From Neobacillus nitrireducens (GTDB lineage: Bacteria; Bacillota; Bacilli; Bacillales; Cytobacillaceae): a stretch of 64,000 nucleotides of DNA. The notes below the pieces were generated by a model. It worked only from the letters and a program-made list of their open reading frames with translations, was not told the origin of the DNA and made no database searches. The translations under genes were made by a program, and so were the position numbers. Positions within the stretch are counted from its first letter, which is position 1; each line of letters opens with the position of its first letter. The DNA lies in NCBI RefSeq assembly GCF_030915405.1, contig NZ_CP133262.1, forward strand, positions 1,116,001 through 1,180,000, read 5' to 3'. Below, one piece after another: positions 17,007 through 25,176 of the stretch.

Positions 17007-17735
17007 TTATCTACTTAAAGCACGCTCTATGAAGATATCCTCTATGACACGATGATTACTAAGCGAACCTGTATGGATAATTTGCTGACCCATATTTTGC
17101 TTCATTTTTACTATTTGATCGATTTCTTTTAAAAGGAGACCGGAAAATAATAAATAAGGAATAACGATTATTTTTCCAACAGTTTGCTTTGAAACCGTCT
17201 CAAGTCCCTCCTGAAGCCTTGGTTCTGTGGCCGCTAAATAACAAACAGAAACATATTTTATACCCAGCCGTTCTCTTATCCCTTTGGTTATTTCTGAAAA
17301 AGCTGTGTGAATGCTCTTGTCACTACTGCCTCTTCCGACAACCAATACCGCATCCTGTGGTGAAATCGCATCAACTGAATTCCTAACTAACTCGGCAATA
17401 CCATCGAGAATCTTCCCTTGCACGCCAAATGGATCCCGTATATTTACCTGGATATTTGGATACGTGTTACAGAGGGGGGCAAGTATTTGAGGAATATCTT
17501 CTTTAATATGACCTGCAGCCAATAAAAAAAGGGGAACCACAGAAATCTCTGTCGCCCCCCTATTTACACAGCGCAGAAAGCCCTCCTCAATACTTGGCTC
17601 GGTCAGCTCGAGAAAACTGATTTCCTGAATCTCAATACTTATTCGATCCATCACTCTATGGAGAAAAGATTGGGCTTCTTCAGCCCCCTTTTTCGAACGG
17701 GTCCCATGACCAATGTAAAGAATTGCTTTCACCAT
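17007..17735 (-). CDS. sirB: Sirohydrochlorin ferrochelatase (SirB/CbiX type)
   Basis: The protein of about 242 residues contains two CbiX-like halves. The metal-binding histidines lie in GHGTRSKKG and AAGHIKEDIP. It inserts Fe2+ into sirohydrochlorin to make siroheme, the cofactor of sulfite and nitrite reductases. It closes the cysH-sat-cysC cluster, as ylnE does in Bacillus subtilis, which explains the siroheme link to sulfate assimilation. The ATG at 17735 follows GGGGG; an ATG at 17753 is less well placed. The partner siroheme genes (uroporphyrinogen methyltransferase and precorrin-2 dehydrogenase) are not in the window. Confidence 0.88.
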   Translation of the reverse strand: MVKAILYIGHGTRSKKGAEEAQSFLHRVMDRISIEIQEISFLELTEPSIEEGFLRCVNRGATEISVVPLFLLAAGHIKEDIPQILAPLCNTYPNIQVNIRDPFGVQGKILDGIAELVRNSVDAISPQDAVLVVGRGSSDKSIHTAFSEITKGIRERLGIKYVSVCYLAATEPRLQEGLETVSKQTVGKIIVIPYLLFSGLLLKEIDQIVKMKQNMGQQIIHTGSLSNHRVIEDIFIERALSR

Positions 17736-17828
17736 CGCTGCCCCCTTCTTCATTATCCTTATTATCCTTTACCAACCATGAAATTATCATTCTTACTCAT
17801 GAGCGATGAGGAAAATGCAGTTTACTAT

Positions 17829-18428
17829 TTAGATCATATTTTTCTCTCTTAAATAGGTTAAGACTTGTTCCACTGCTTCCTCAATGGTCACTTGATCAGA
17901 ATGAAGAGTGATTTCTGGTTGTTCAGGCGCTTCATAAGGGGAATCAATTCCGGTAAAGTCCTTAATTTCGCCCCGACGTGCTTTCGCATACAACTGCTTT
18001 GGATCGCGACGTTCACATTCCTCAATTGGACAGTGGACAAACACCTCAATAAATTCACCTTGTTCAAATAAAGCCCGCACTTGATCACGATCAGAACGAA
18101 AAGGTGAAATAAAGGCGGTAGTCACTACTTTGCCGCTGTCGACAAATAACTTAGCAACTTCTCCAATTCTGCGAATATTTTCAGTACGGTCATAATCGGA
18201 AAAACCGAGATCCTTATTTAAACCGTGGCGAATATTATCACCATCAAGGACATATTCACTGATTCCCTGACGGAACAATTCGTTTGATACGGCATTTGCA
18301 ATCGTTGATTTTCCAGAGCCTGAGAGTCCTGTAAACCATAATGCACAGCTCCCGTGACCATTCTTTTCACGTCGATTTTCTTTTGAAATAGATGTTTCGT
18401 GCCATGTAATATTCGTTGGTTTAGTCAT
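17829..18428 (-). CDS. cysC: Adenylylsulfate (APS) kinase
   Basis: The 199-residue enzyme has P-loop GLSGSGKST near residue 35 and the APS kinase features DGDNIRHGLN, FISPFRSDRDQVR and FTGIDSPYEAPEQPE. It phosphorylates APS to PAPS. It starts 16 bases after sat and is preceded by GGAGG. The window also carries a cysH with the two cysteine pairs of APS-using reductases, so the PAPS may serve a side branch or recycling rather than the main route. Confidence 0.95.
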   Translation of the reverse strand: MTKPTNITWHETSISKENRREKNGHGSCALWFTGLSGSGKSTIANAVSNELFRQGISEYVLDGDNIRHGLNKDLGFSDYDRTENIRRIGEVAKLFVDSGKVVTTAFISPFRSDRDQVRALFEQGEFIEVFVHCPIEECERRDPKQLYAKARRGEIKDFTGIDSPYEAPEQPEITLHSDQVTIEEAVEQVLTYLREKNMI

Positions 18429-18444
18429 TGATTTTGTTTCCTCC

Positions 18445-19593
18445 TTACACGGTTGCGGTTTCTTTCATGCCTTCAATTAGTACTTCAACTACCTCTTTAC
18501 GGCTAAAGGTTGATGGTGGCAGTACACCCGAGCGAAGCATCTCTCTCACCTTTGTACCTGAAAGAATCACTCTGTCTTCCTTGCTATGCGGGCAAGTTTT
18601 ATCGGAAGCCATTCCTTCACATTTCGTGCAATAGAAGCTATGTTCAAAGAACAAAGGCTTAATACCCAACTCTTCTTCTGTAAAATTACTAAAAATGTGC
18701 TGGGCATCATAGGTTCCGTAATAATTGCCAACTCCGGCGTGGTCACGGCCAACAATAAAATGGGTGCAGCCAAAGTTTTTACGGGCAAGTGCATGGAAAA
18801 TAGCTTCCCTTGGTCCTGCATATCTCATTGCTGCCGGATAAACACCCAGTTGAACACGTTCGCTCGGATAATAGTTATCTAGTAAAACACGATAGCTTTT
18901 TAAGCGGACCTCTGCAGGGACGTCATCTGACTTTGTCTCGCCAACAAGCGGGTTGACGAACAGGCCATCGACCGTTTCAAGAGCAGCTTTTTGAATGTAC
19001 TCATGTGCACGATGAATAGGATTTCTTGTTTGGAAACCTACAACAGTCTTCCATCCCTTTTCTTCAAAAATGGCCCGTGTTTCTTTCGGCTCAAACCAGA
19101 CATCACCGAATACTCCTTTTTCTGATTTTTGCACGAGTACAATTTCCCCTGCAACGTATACAGGTCCTCTTTCGTAGAGACGTTTTACACCAGGATGTGC
19201 AAGTTCTTCTGTTTTATATACTTCAAGTGCTTCTTTGTCTAAATCAGGTTCATACCATTCTGTAACTCTAATAACACCATAGACTTCATTTTTATATGAT
19301 AGTTTGTACTCTTCACCTACTACAAGTGTTTCAGCTACTTCAAAAGATACAGGTAGTGTAACCGGGATCGACCAGATGGTATTGTCTGCTAAACGCATAG
19401 TGGTGACAACAGATTCATAGTCTTTTTGCCCAAGAAACCCCTTCAAAGGACTGAATAATCCGATACCAATTAATTCTAGATCACTTAACGCAATTGCATC
19501 AATTTCAATTTCCTTTTCGATCGTGGATAGATCGTAATTGGGGTCAAACGCTTGAATAAGTTTTCCTCCATGAGGTTTTGGTAAGTATGACAT
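18445..19593 (-). CDS. sat: Sulfate adenylyltransferase
   Basis: The protein of about 382 residues is a single-domain ATP sulfurylase with the two nucleotide-binding motifs [12 protein letters not shown] and GRDHAGVG. It makes APS from ATP and sulfate. A pair of zinc-site cysteines lies in [15 protein letters not shown]. The ATG at 19593 has AAAGG nine bases upstream; a TTG at 19602 is the longer alternative. It is the second enzyme gene in the cysH-sat-cysC-sirB operon. Confidence 0.95.
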   Translation of the reverse strand: MSYLPKPHGGKLIQAFDPNYDLSTIEKEIEIDAIALSDLELIGIGLFSPLKGFLGQKDYESVVTTMRLADNTIWSIPVTLPVSFEVAETLVVGEEYKLSYKNEVYGVIRVTEWYEPDLDKEALEVYKTEELAHPGVKRLYERGPVYVAGEIVLVQKSEKGVFGDVWFEPKETRAIFEEKGWKTVVGFQTRNPIHRAHEYIQKAALETVDGLFVNPLVGETKSDDVPAEVRLKSYRVLLDNYYPSERVQLGVYPAAMRYAGPREAIFHALARKNFGCTHFIVGRDHAGVGNYYGTYDAQHIFSNFTEEELGIKPLFFEHSFYCTKCEGMASDKTCPHSKEDRVILSGTKVREMLRSGVLPPSTFSRKEVVEVLIEGMKETATV

Positions 19594-19684
19594 ATTAATC
19601 AACCTTTCTCTTTATGTTTTAAATTAGTCGCTACCTTTGCACCTTCTAAAGCAGCAGTCACTAAATTCTTCTACAATGATGCTT

Positions 19685-20401
19685 TTATTTAGAGTGCAAA
19701 CCGCACTCCGTTTTACCGCTGCCCGACCAACGGCCTTCTCGGGAATCACCATCAGTTCCAACAGCCTGTGTACACGGGAAACAGCCAATACTAGGATAGT
19801 TATGGTCATGCAATTCGTTATATGGGAGGCCTTTTTCCCTGATATAGGACCAAACTTCATCCCACGTCCAGTGAATTAATGGACAGATTTTGATATTTTG
19901 AAATTTATCATCCTTGTTAACGAATTGCGTGTCCTTCCTTGTTGGAGACTGTTCTCTACGTAGACCTGAAATCCAAGCGTCCCTTGGTGTCAATGCTTCT
20001 CGTAGTGGAATGACCTTTCTTATTTGGCAGCATAGGTTTGGATCCCTTTTCCATAATGCTGAGCCATATTCGGCGGATTGTTGATCTAAACTCAAATCCG
20101 GTGTTTTTCGCTCAATTTGTAATTCTGGAAAACGAGCTTCAATTTTATCGATAACATCATACGTTTCAGGAAAATGGAGACCCGTATCTAAGAAAACAAT
20201 CTGAGCATCCTTTTTTACTTGATAAATCAAATCGATTAATACTATGGCCTCAGCACCAAAACTGGATGCATAAATAATTTTCCCTTCAGGATAATTGCTA
20301 TATGCCCACTCTAATACAGACCTGGCACCCTTTGTCTCATCTTGAATTGAGAAAGTTTCAGAGATTTCACTCCAATTATTATAAGTGACAACCTTCGTCA
20401 T
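19685..20401 (-). CDS. cysH: Phosphoadenylyl/adenylyl-sulfate reductase
   Basis: The 238-residue enzyme has the PP-loop-like SSFGAEA segment, the LDTGLHFPET motif, LCCQIRK and a C-terminal CFPC ... ECGLH. The two paired-cysteine motifs indicate a [4Fe-4S] reductase that can use APS. The product, sulfite, goes to sulfite reductase, which needs the siroheme made with SirB. An intrinsic-terminator-like hairpin lies between yezD and this gene. No S-box (SAM riboswitch), as found before cysH in B. subtilis, is visible. Confidence 0.94.
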   Translation of the reverse strand: MTKVVTYNNWSEISETFSIQDETKGARSVLEWAYSNYPEGKIIYASSFGAEAIVLIDLIYQVKKDAQIVFLDTGLHFPETYDVIDKIEARFPELQIERKTPDLSLDQQSAEYGSALWKRDPNLCCQIRKVIPLREALTPRDAWISGLRREQSPTRKDTQFVNKDDKFQNIKICPLIHWTWDEVWSYIREKGLPYNELHDHNYPSIGCFPCTQAVGTDGDSREGRWSGSGKTECGLHSK

Positions 20402-20424
20402 CCACTTGTACCCCCTTTATCAAT

Positions 20425-20469
20425 AAAAAGGCAGTTTCCCTCCCTCTGAAGGGGAAGATGGACCGCCTC
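20425..20469 (-). terminator. Terminator or attenuator between yezD and cysH
   Basis: On the minus strand AGGCGGT and ACTGCCT enclose an inner CTTCCCC/GGGAGG pairing and are followed by T5. A terminator here would uncouple yezD from the cysH operon or regulate entry into it. Confidence 0.55.
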
Positions 20470-20484
20470 TAGTAGTTAGTCTAA

Positions 20485-20640
20485 TCAGCGAATTTTATTG
20501 GATTGCAGGCGAACCTTTTCATTTTTCTCGATTTGTACTATTTTCCCATCCTGAATAACTAACGTTATAGAACCAAATTTTAATGTATCCAACATACTTT
20601 CAATATGTTCACGCACATCTTGCCATTCTGAACCTTGCAG
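20485..20640 (-). CDS. yezD: YezD family (DUF2292) small protein
   Basis: This 51-residue frame ends at TGA 20485. It contains LKFGSITLVIQDGKIVQIEK, which matches the YezD/DUF2292 family, small proteins often encoded next to sulfate assimilation genes in Bacillus. A perfect GGGAGG (20649-20654) lies eight bases before a CTG at 20640, and no ATG, GTG or TTG is available at that distance; the first in-frame ATG would remove about 15 residues. The CTG start is therefore inferred. TTGACA with a TAGGAT -10 about 45 bases upstream is a plausible promoter. Function unknown. Confidence 0.7.
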   Translation of the reverse strand: MQGSEWQDVREHIESMLDTLKFGSITLVIQDGKIVQIEKNEKVRLQSNKIR

Positions 20641-20813
20641 TTGATTCGCCTCCCTTAAAAAACTTCATTTTATTATTAGAATTAATCCTACCATACGCAT
20701 AGGAATTGTCAATATAATTTATTATAATATTTGAAAAAATAATGAATAATTTTAATGTAAAAAAGGCAGACAATTGTCCACCTCTTAGTTTAGAAAATCT
20801 ATTTATTATCGAA

Positions 20814-22844
20814 CTAAGGAATAATCTTTGAGGCTCTTGCTCTTTCTGCTGTTTGTTCAATCCGATTGCTTAAAGGTTTTTTTAACACCATTGCCATAAG
20901 AAAACTAATCAATACAAAGATAACCAGATAAAAGAAATCGTTAACAACCACTTCATTAATCATTCCACCAACCGTTTCCCGCAGCATACTCACGGCATAC
21001 GTAAACGGCATGAAGGGGTTTAACTTTTGAAAAAAGGAAGAGGTCAAACTAACCGGGAATGTTGCACCAGAACTAGAAATTTGCAGCACGAGGAAAAGAA
21101 TCGTTAAACCTTTTCCTAAATTTCCGAACACCGAGCATAGAGAATAGGTAATTATTACAAACACCATACTGATAAACATACAAAATAGTACAAACCAAAG
21201 TTTGTCGACTGCATAGGTGTGAATGATAAACAAATCACCAATGGATATAATGGCCGCTTGGAAAATTCCTATCGTCAGAAATGTTAACAGCCTCCCTAAA
21301 TAGAGTTGATAGCTTTTGTATTTATTTTCAGGATTATCTGCATCTACTTTTAAGGAGGCAATCAGGAGGGTAGCTCCAACCCATAGTGCTAGCATCGTAT
21401 AAAAAGGTGTCATCGCCGATCCATAATTTGGGATAGGAAATAGCCGTTTCGTTTTCAATAACACAGGACTTGATAGGAAGTTACTTTCCTTTTGAGGATC
21501 ATGTTTAAGAAATTCAATTAAATCGTTTATATTTACACTGCTTTCATACCTACGGATTTTAGCAGCTGCACTCCTAATTTTAGCTTCGAATCCAGGTAAG
21601 TCATTCCTAGCTAAATCCGCTGCTTTATGGACGCCCTTTGCAAGTTCAGGAAGCCTTGTGCGTACAAGATTTCCTGCTTTTCGAATGTCATCCTCCACTT
21701 TTGGCAAATCCTTCTGCACAAAATCGGCAGCAGCATGTAATTTTTGTTCTACCCTCGGCAAATCATTTTTAATAAATAAGGCTCCTGAATTTATTCCTCT
21801 TGATACTTCATCCACCTTCTGCTGGATGCCCGGTCGAGTTTCCTGAATGCCAGAATGGATTTTTACTAACTCGTCATATAATTGAACTAACTGTTTTTGA
21901 TTTGCTGTGGTATCCACCTGGTTTGTTTCCTTTACACTTTCGACCGCTTGATTGAGATTCGTTTCGATCTCCGTTAAACTCGAAACGACTTCACCGATAA
22001 TTTCCGTTGATCGCTGCAAATCAGTAAGATTCCCCTGCAATGCTATCACTTTCTCCCCTGCGTCCTTTATAAGCGGCAAACTCGCTTCAACCTTTAAGAT
22101 ACTGCTGCCAGCCTGCTGGATTTCGGGAATTCTTTGTTCAAGCTCAATAATTTTCTGACCCTTGGCCTGTATTTCAGGGAGCCTTGCTTCGAGTTCAATC
22201 GCCGTTTTCCCCATTTTCTCAATTTCCGGCAGAGCCTTCTCTAGCTCAAAAATCTGTTCTTCCACATCACGAATAGAGGGTAATGCTTTCTCAAGTTCAA
22301 TCCCACCTTTATAAAATCCCGAGAAAATAGCATCTCCGACTGTTTTAATAAAAGCTTGGCTTATTTGAGCTGTAACGCTTGATGCACCAGAACTCGCAAT
22401 TTTCGGGGCCACGGCATTGATTTTTTCATTTACAGTAAATTCAATATTTGGTTTTTGTGGATTCAATTCTAAGATACTCGTAAGTTTCTTTGAAAAATCC
22501 TTTGGAATAATGAGATAGGCATAGTATTTTCCTTTCTCAACTCCACTCTCGGCATTTTTCCGATTAACAAAGGTCCATCCAAGCTGGTGATTCTTTTTTA
22601 GGTTTTTTACCGTATCGTTTCCAACATTTATTTTCTTTCCTCTAATTTCAGCCCCTGCATCTTCATTGCTAACAGCTACAAGAATCCCGGCTGTATTGCC
22701 ATAAGGGTCCCACATTGACTTAATATTAATCCAGGCGTAAGCAGATGGGAGGATCATTAGCGCGATAACTAACAACACGACAGTAGGAACACTAAAGATA
22801 TTTTTCCAATCATTTTTATAAATGTGCCAAACCTTTCCGATCAT
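20814..22844 (-). CDS. YhgE/Pip family membrane protein with tandem coiled repeats
   Basis: The protein of about 676 residues has one N-terminal membrane helix, a long extracytoplasmic region and a five- to six-helix C-terminal ABC-2-like membrane domain, the arrangement of YhgE/Pip proteins (phage infection protein, also related to the type VII secretion protein EsaA). The extracellular part contains five 17-residue repeats (type ELEKALPEIEKMGKTAI; 22044-22298) and four 18-residue repeats (type KDLPKVEDDIRKAGNLVR; 21552-21767), predicted to be rod-like. The ATG at 22844 follows AAGGGG; a TTG at 22862 is less likely. The role is probably export or surface contact, unproven. Confidence 0.82.
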   Translation of the reverse strand: MIGKVWHIYKNDWKNIFSVPTVVLLVIALMILPSAYAWINIKSMWDPYGNTAGILVAVSNEDAGAEIRGKKINVGNDTVKNLKKNHQLGWTFVNRKNAESGVEKGKYYAYLIIPKDFSKKLTSILELNPQKPNIEFTVNEKINAVAPKIASSGASSVTAQISQAFIKTVGDAIFSGFYKGGIELEKALPSIRDVEEQIFELEKALPEIEKMGKTAIELEARLPEIQAKGQKIIELEQRIPEIQQAGSSILKVEASLPLIKDAGEKVIALQGNLTDLQRSTEIIGEVVSSLTEIETNLNQAVESVKETNQVDTTANQKQLVQLYDELVKIHSGIQETRPGIQQKVDEVSRGINSGALFIKNDLPRVEQKLHAAADFVQKDLPKVEDDIRKAGNLVRTRLPELAKGVHKAADLARNDLPGFEAKIRSAAAKIRRYESSVNINDLIEFLKHDPQKESNFLSSPVLLKTKRLFPIPNYGSAMTPFYTMLALWVGATLLIASLKVDADNPENKYKSYQLYLGRLLTFLTIGIFQAAIISIGDLFIIHTYAVDKLWFVLFCMFISMVFVIITYSLCSVFGNLGKGLTILFLVLQISSSGATFPVSLTSSFFQKLNPFMPFTYAVSMLRETVGGMINEVVVNDFFYLVIFVLISFLMAMVLKKPLSNRIEQTAERARASKIIP

Positions 22845-22931
22845 AATCCTCCCCTTTATCAATCTTTTAATTGTCTATAGCATTACACTATTTGAAATTA
22901 ATAATTCAAGATAAAAAGGAAGGATAAATGT

Positions 22932-22967
22932 AAAAAAGCTGCCTGAGAATAAGATCCCAGGCAGCTT
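22932..22967 (-). terminator. Terminator of ltaS
   Basis: AAGCTGCCTG and CAGGCAGCTT form a 10-bp stem followed by T6 on the minus strand. Confidence 0.85.
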
Positions 22968-22972
22968 AAAAT

Positions 22973-24922
22973 TTATTTAGAAACAACTTTCTCATCATTG
23001 GTATAGTTGTATTGTGAACGGTCAACAGGGGTAAAGTTCTCGGGTTTGTAAAAGCGTAATAAATCCCCATTCACGACTTTATCTGATAGCTTTAATTTAT
23101 ATTCAACGATTTTCTGGTCTTTTTTTGCTTCTTCATTTTTCGATTCATCTAATTTCAAGCCTGTTTTGGAGTCATAGAATTTCCCATCAATAGCAGTGAT
23201 CGTTGAACTTACAAAGTCACCATTTCTGAAAGGCACGACATCATCATGTTGTTTAGATAATAAGTCGGTTCCAAATTGGACATATTCTTTTGTGTCCGTT
23301 CCAAGCAAGTGAAGAAGTGTTGGAAGAAGATCGATTTGACCACCATATTCGTGATTTACTCCACCTTCCATACCTGGTACCCGAATAAATAATGGGACGC
23401 GCTGTAATCCAGTATTTTCAAAAGGCGTAATTTCTTTTCCCATTACCTGCGCCATGGCATTATTATGATTTTCAGAAATACCATAATGATCCCCGTACAT
23501 TACAATAATAGAGCGATCGTACAGACCTGATTTTTTCAGATAGTCAAAGAATTGCTTCAAGGCCTCATCCGCATATCGTGCCGTTTGAAAATAGCCATCA
23601 ACCGATTTATCACCCGTTGTACCTGGTGCAATCGTTGCATCTTCTTCATTAATTGGATACGGATAATGATTCGATACGGTAATGAATTTTGTATAGAATG
23701 GCTCTGGTAAAGATTCCAAAAGAGGAATCGATTGTTCATAGAAAGGCTTGTCCATCAGCCCGTATTCTGCAAGATCAGCAGAATTTATTTGATAATAGTT
23801 TGAATCAAAGAACTTGTTAAAGCCTAATGATTTATAAATTTCATTACGATTCCAGAAGCTTCCTGAGTTTCCGTGGAACACTGCTGAAGTGTAGCCTTGT
23901 TGACCTAAGATTGCTGGAGCAGCCTCATAGGTGTTTAACCCTTTTGTCGTATAGGCTGAGCCTTGTGATAAGCCATATAAAGAATTTTCCAACATAAACT
24001 CAGCATCCGATGTTTTACCTTGTCCAGTTTGATGGAAGAAATTATCAAAGTAAAGTGTATTTTGGTCTTTCGTTAATGAATTTAAAAACGGTGTGACCTC
24101 TTCCCCATTCAATTTGTAATTAATAAGGAAGTTTTGCATCGATTCGAGATGTAAATAGATAACATTCATTCCTTTTCCAGCCCCAAAGTAAGCTGGATTT
24201 GGCTTTGCATAATTCGATTTTGTATAGTTAACAACTTCCGTAATATCATCACTACTTGCCATAACCCTTTGTGCTGATGCCTTTGTACTTTGAACGGCAT
24301 CATAAATGGTGTAATTGTACATGCCTAAATATTTCACAATATAATTTCGGTCAAATCCTCTTGTTAATAATTGAGGACGGTCTGTTTCAGCCAAAGCCAG
24401 GTTAGCACTAGAAATGGCAAGCGCCATTGAAAATAGGGCAGCCACCTTCCCGCGATTCATATCATTAACGTCAATTTTCACAAAACGGAATACTAATAAG
24501 GCAACCAATACAATGACATCAAGGAAGAATAAAATATCATATGGTTTTAATAGAGATGTCACACTGCCGCTTACATCCCCAAAGTTTTGTGTTTGGGTTA
24601 AAGTCGGTAAGGTAATAAAATCACTAAAGAATCGGTAAAATAAGACATTTGCATATAAAAGAAACGATAAAAGAAAATCTAGTACAATTAGCCCAATATA
24701 CTTTTTTCTACCCTTAAAAAAGAATGCAACGCCTAAAAAAAGTAACGCTGAACCAAGTGGGTTAATAAATAATAGAAACTTTTGGAGTGTGTTTTCTATT
24801 CCTAAGTCAAACTGTGTTAATTGAACGATATATGTTTTGATCCACAGGAAAAATACAGTCAAAAAGAAAAAGCCAACATATTTATTAAAAATACTTTGAC
24901 CACGTTGTAATAAGTTATTCAT
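22973..24922 (-). CDS. ltaS: Lipoteichoic acid synthase family protein (LtaS-type)
   Basis: The 649-residue protein has five N-terminal membrane helices (to about residue 175), a linker with the ASA cleavage-type site near 215-217, and an extracellular sulfatase-fold domain. The catalytic threonine (T304 in TGQGKTSDAEF), E260 and the MYGDHYG metal site are present. It polymerises glycerol phosphate from phosphatidylglycerol onto the glycolipid anchor. Bacillus has four paralogues (LtaS, YfnI, YqgS, YvgJ); the length matches LtaS, but the paralogue needs alignment. It is monocistronic. Confidence 0.88.
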   Translation of the reverse strand: MNNLLQRGQSIFNKYVGFFFLTVFFLWIKTYIVQLTQFDLGIENTLQKFLLFINPLGSALLFLGVAFFFKGRKKYIGLIVLDFLLSFLLYANVLFYRFFSDFITLPTLTQTQNFGDVSGSVTSLLKPYDILFFLDVIVLVALLVFRFVKIDVNDMNRGKVAALFSMALAISSANLALAETDRPQLLTRGFDRNYIVKYLGMYNYTIYDAVQSTKASAQRVMASSDDITEVVNYTKSNYAKPNPAYFGAGKGMNVIYLHLESMQNFLINYKLNGEEVTPFLNSLTKDQNTLYFDNFFHQTGQGKTSDAEFMLENSLYGLSQGSAYTTKGLNTYEAAPAILGQQGYTSAVFHGNSGSFWNRNEIYKSLGFNKFFDSNYYQINSADLAEYGLMDKPFYEQSIPLLESLPEPFYTKFITVSNHYPYPINEEDATIAPGTTGDKSVDGYFQTARYADEALKQFFDYLKKSGLYDRSIIVMYGDHYGISENHNNAMAQVMGKEITPFENTGLQRVPLFIRVPGMEGGVNHEYGGQIDLLPTLLHLLGTDTKEYVQFGTDLLSKQHDDVVPFRNGDFVSSTITAIDGKFYDSKTGLKLDESKNEEAKKDQKIVEYKLKLSDKVVNGDLLRFYKPENFTPVDRSQYNYTNDEKVVSK

Positions 24923-25176
24923 AATGCACCTGCCTTGTAATCTATGATTATATAATTTAAGTCATTATTTTAAATACTGCTTCCAATAGTCTAACATCTA
25001 TCTTAACAGTTAAATATGAACAATCCATGAATATTTTTAAAAAAATTAGATATGGTCAACACAAGAACATTACTATACTCTCTTTTTTTTAAATGTCAAG
25101 GCTCTAAAAAAACAAAAGCAACTGACTCTTCTGTTAACAAAAACAGTCGAATCAGCTGCTATTCATTTTCATTCAC
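24923..25176. other. Intergenic region with terminator of the RND gene
   Basis: On the minus strand GCAGCTGATTCGACTGTT and AACAGAAGAGTCAGTTGC (25118-25159) make an imperfect stem followed by a T-rich tail, terminating the pump gene. The remainder is AT-rich ltaS upstream DNA, where I recognise no further element. Confidence 0.5.

Noticed and set aside
20402..20813. SAM riboswitch (S-box) before cysH
   Set aside because: The conserved S-box core and stems are not found; the region is explained by yezD, a promoter and a terminator hairpin.
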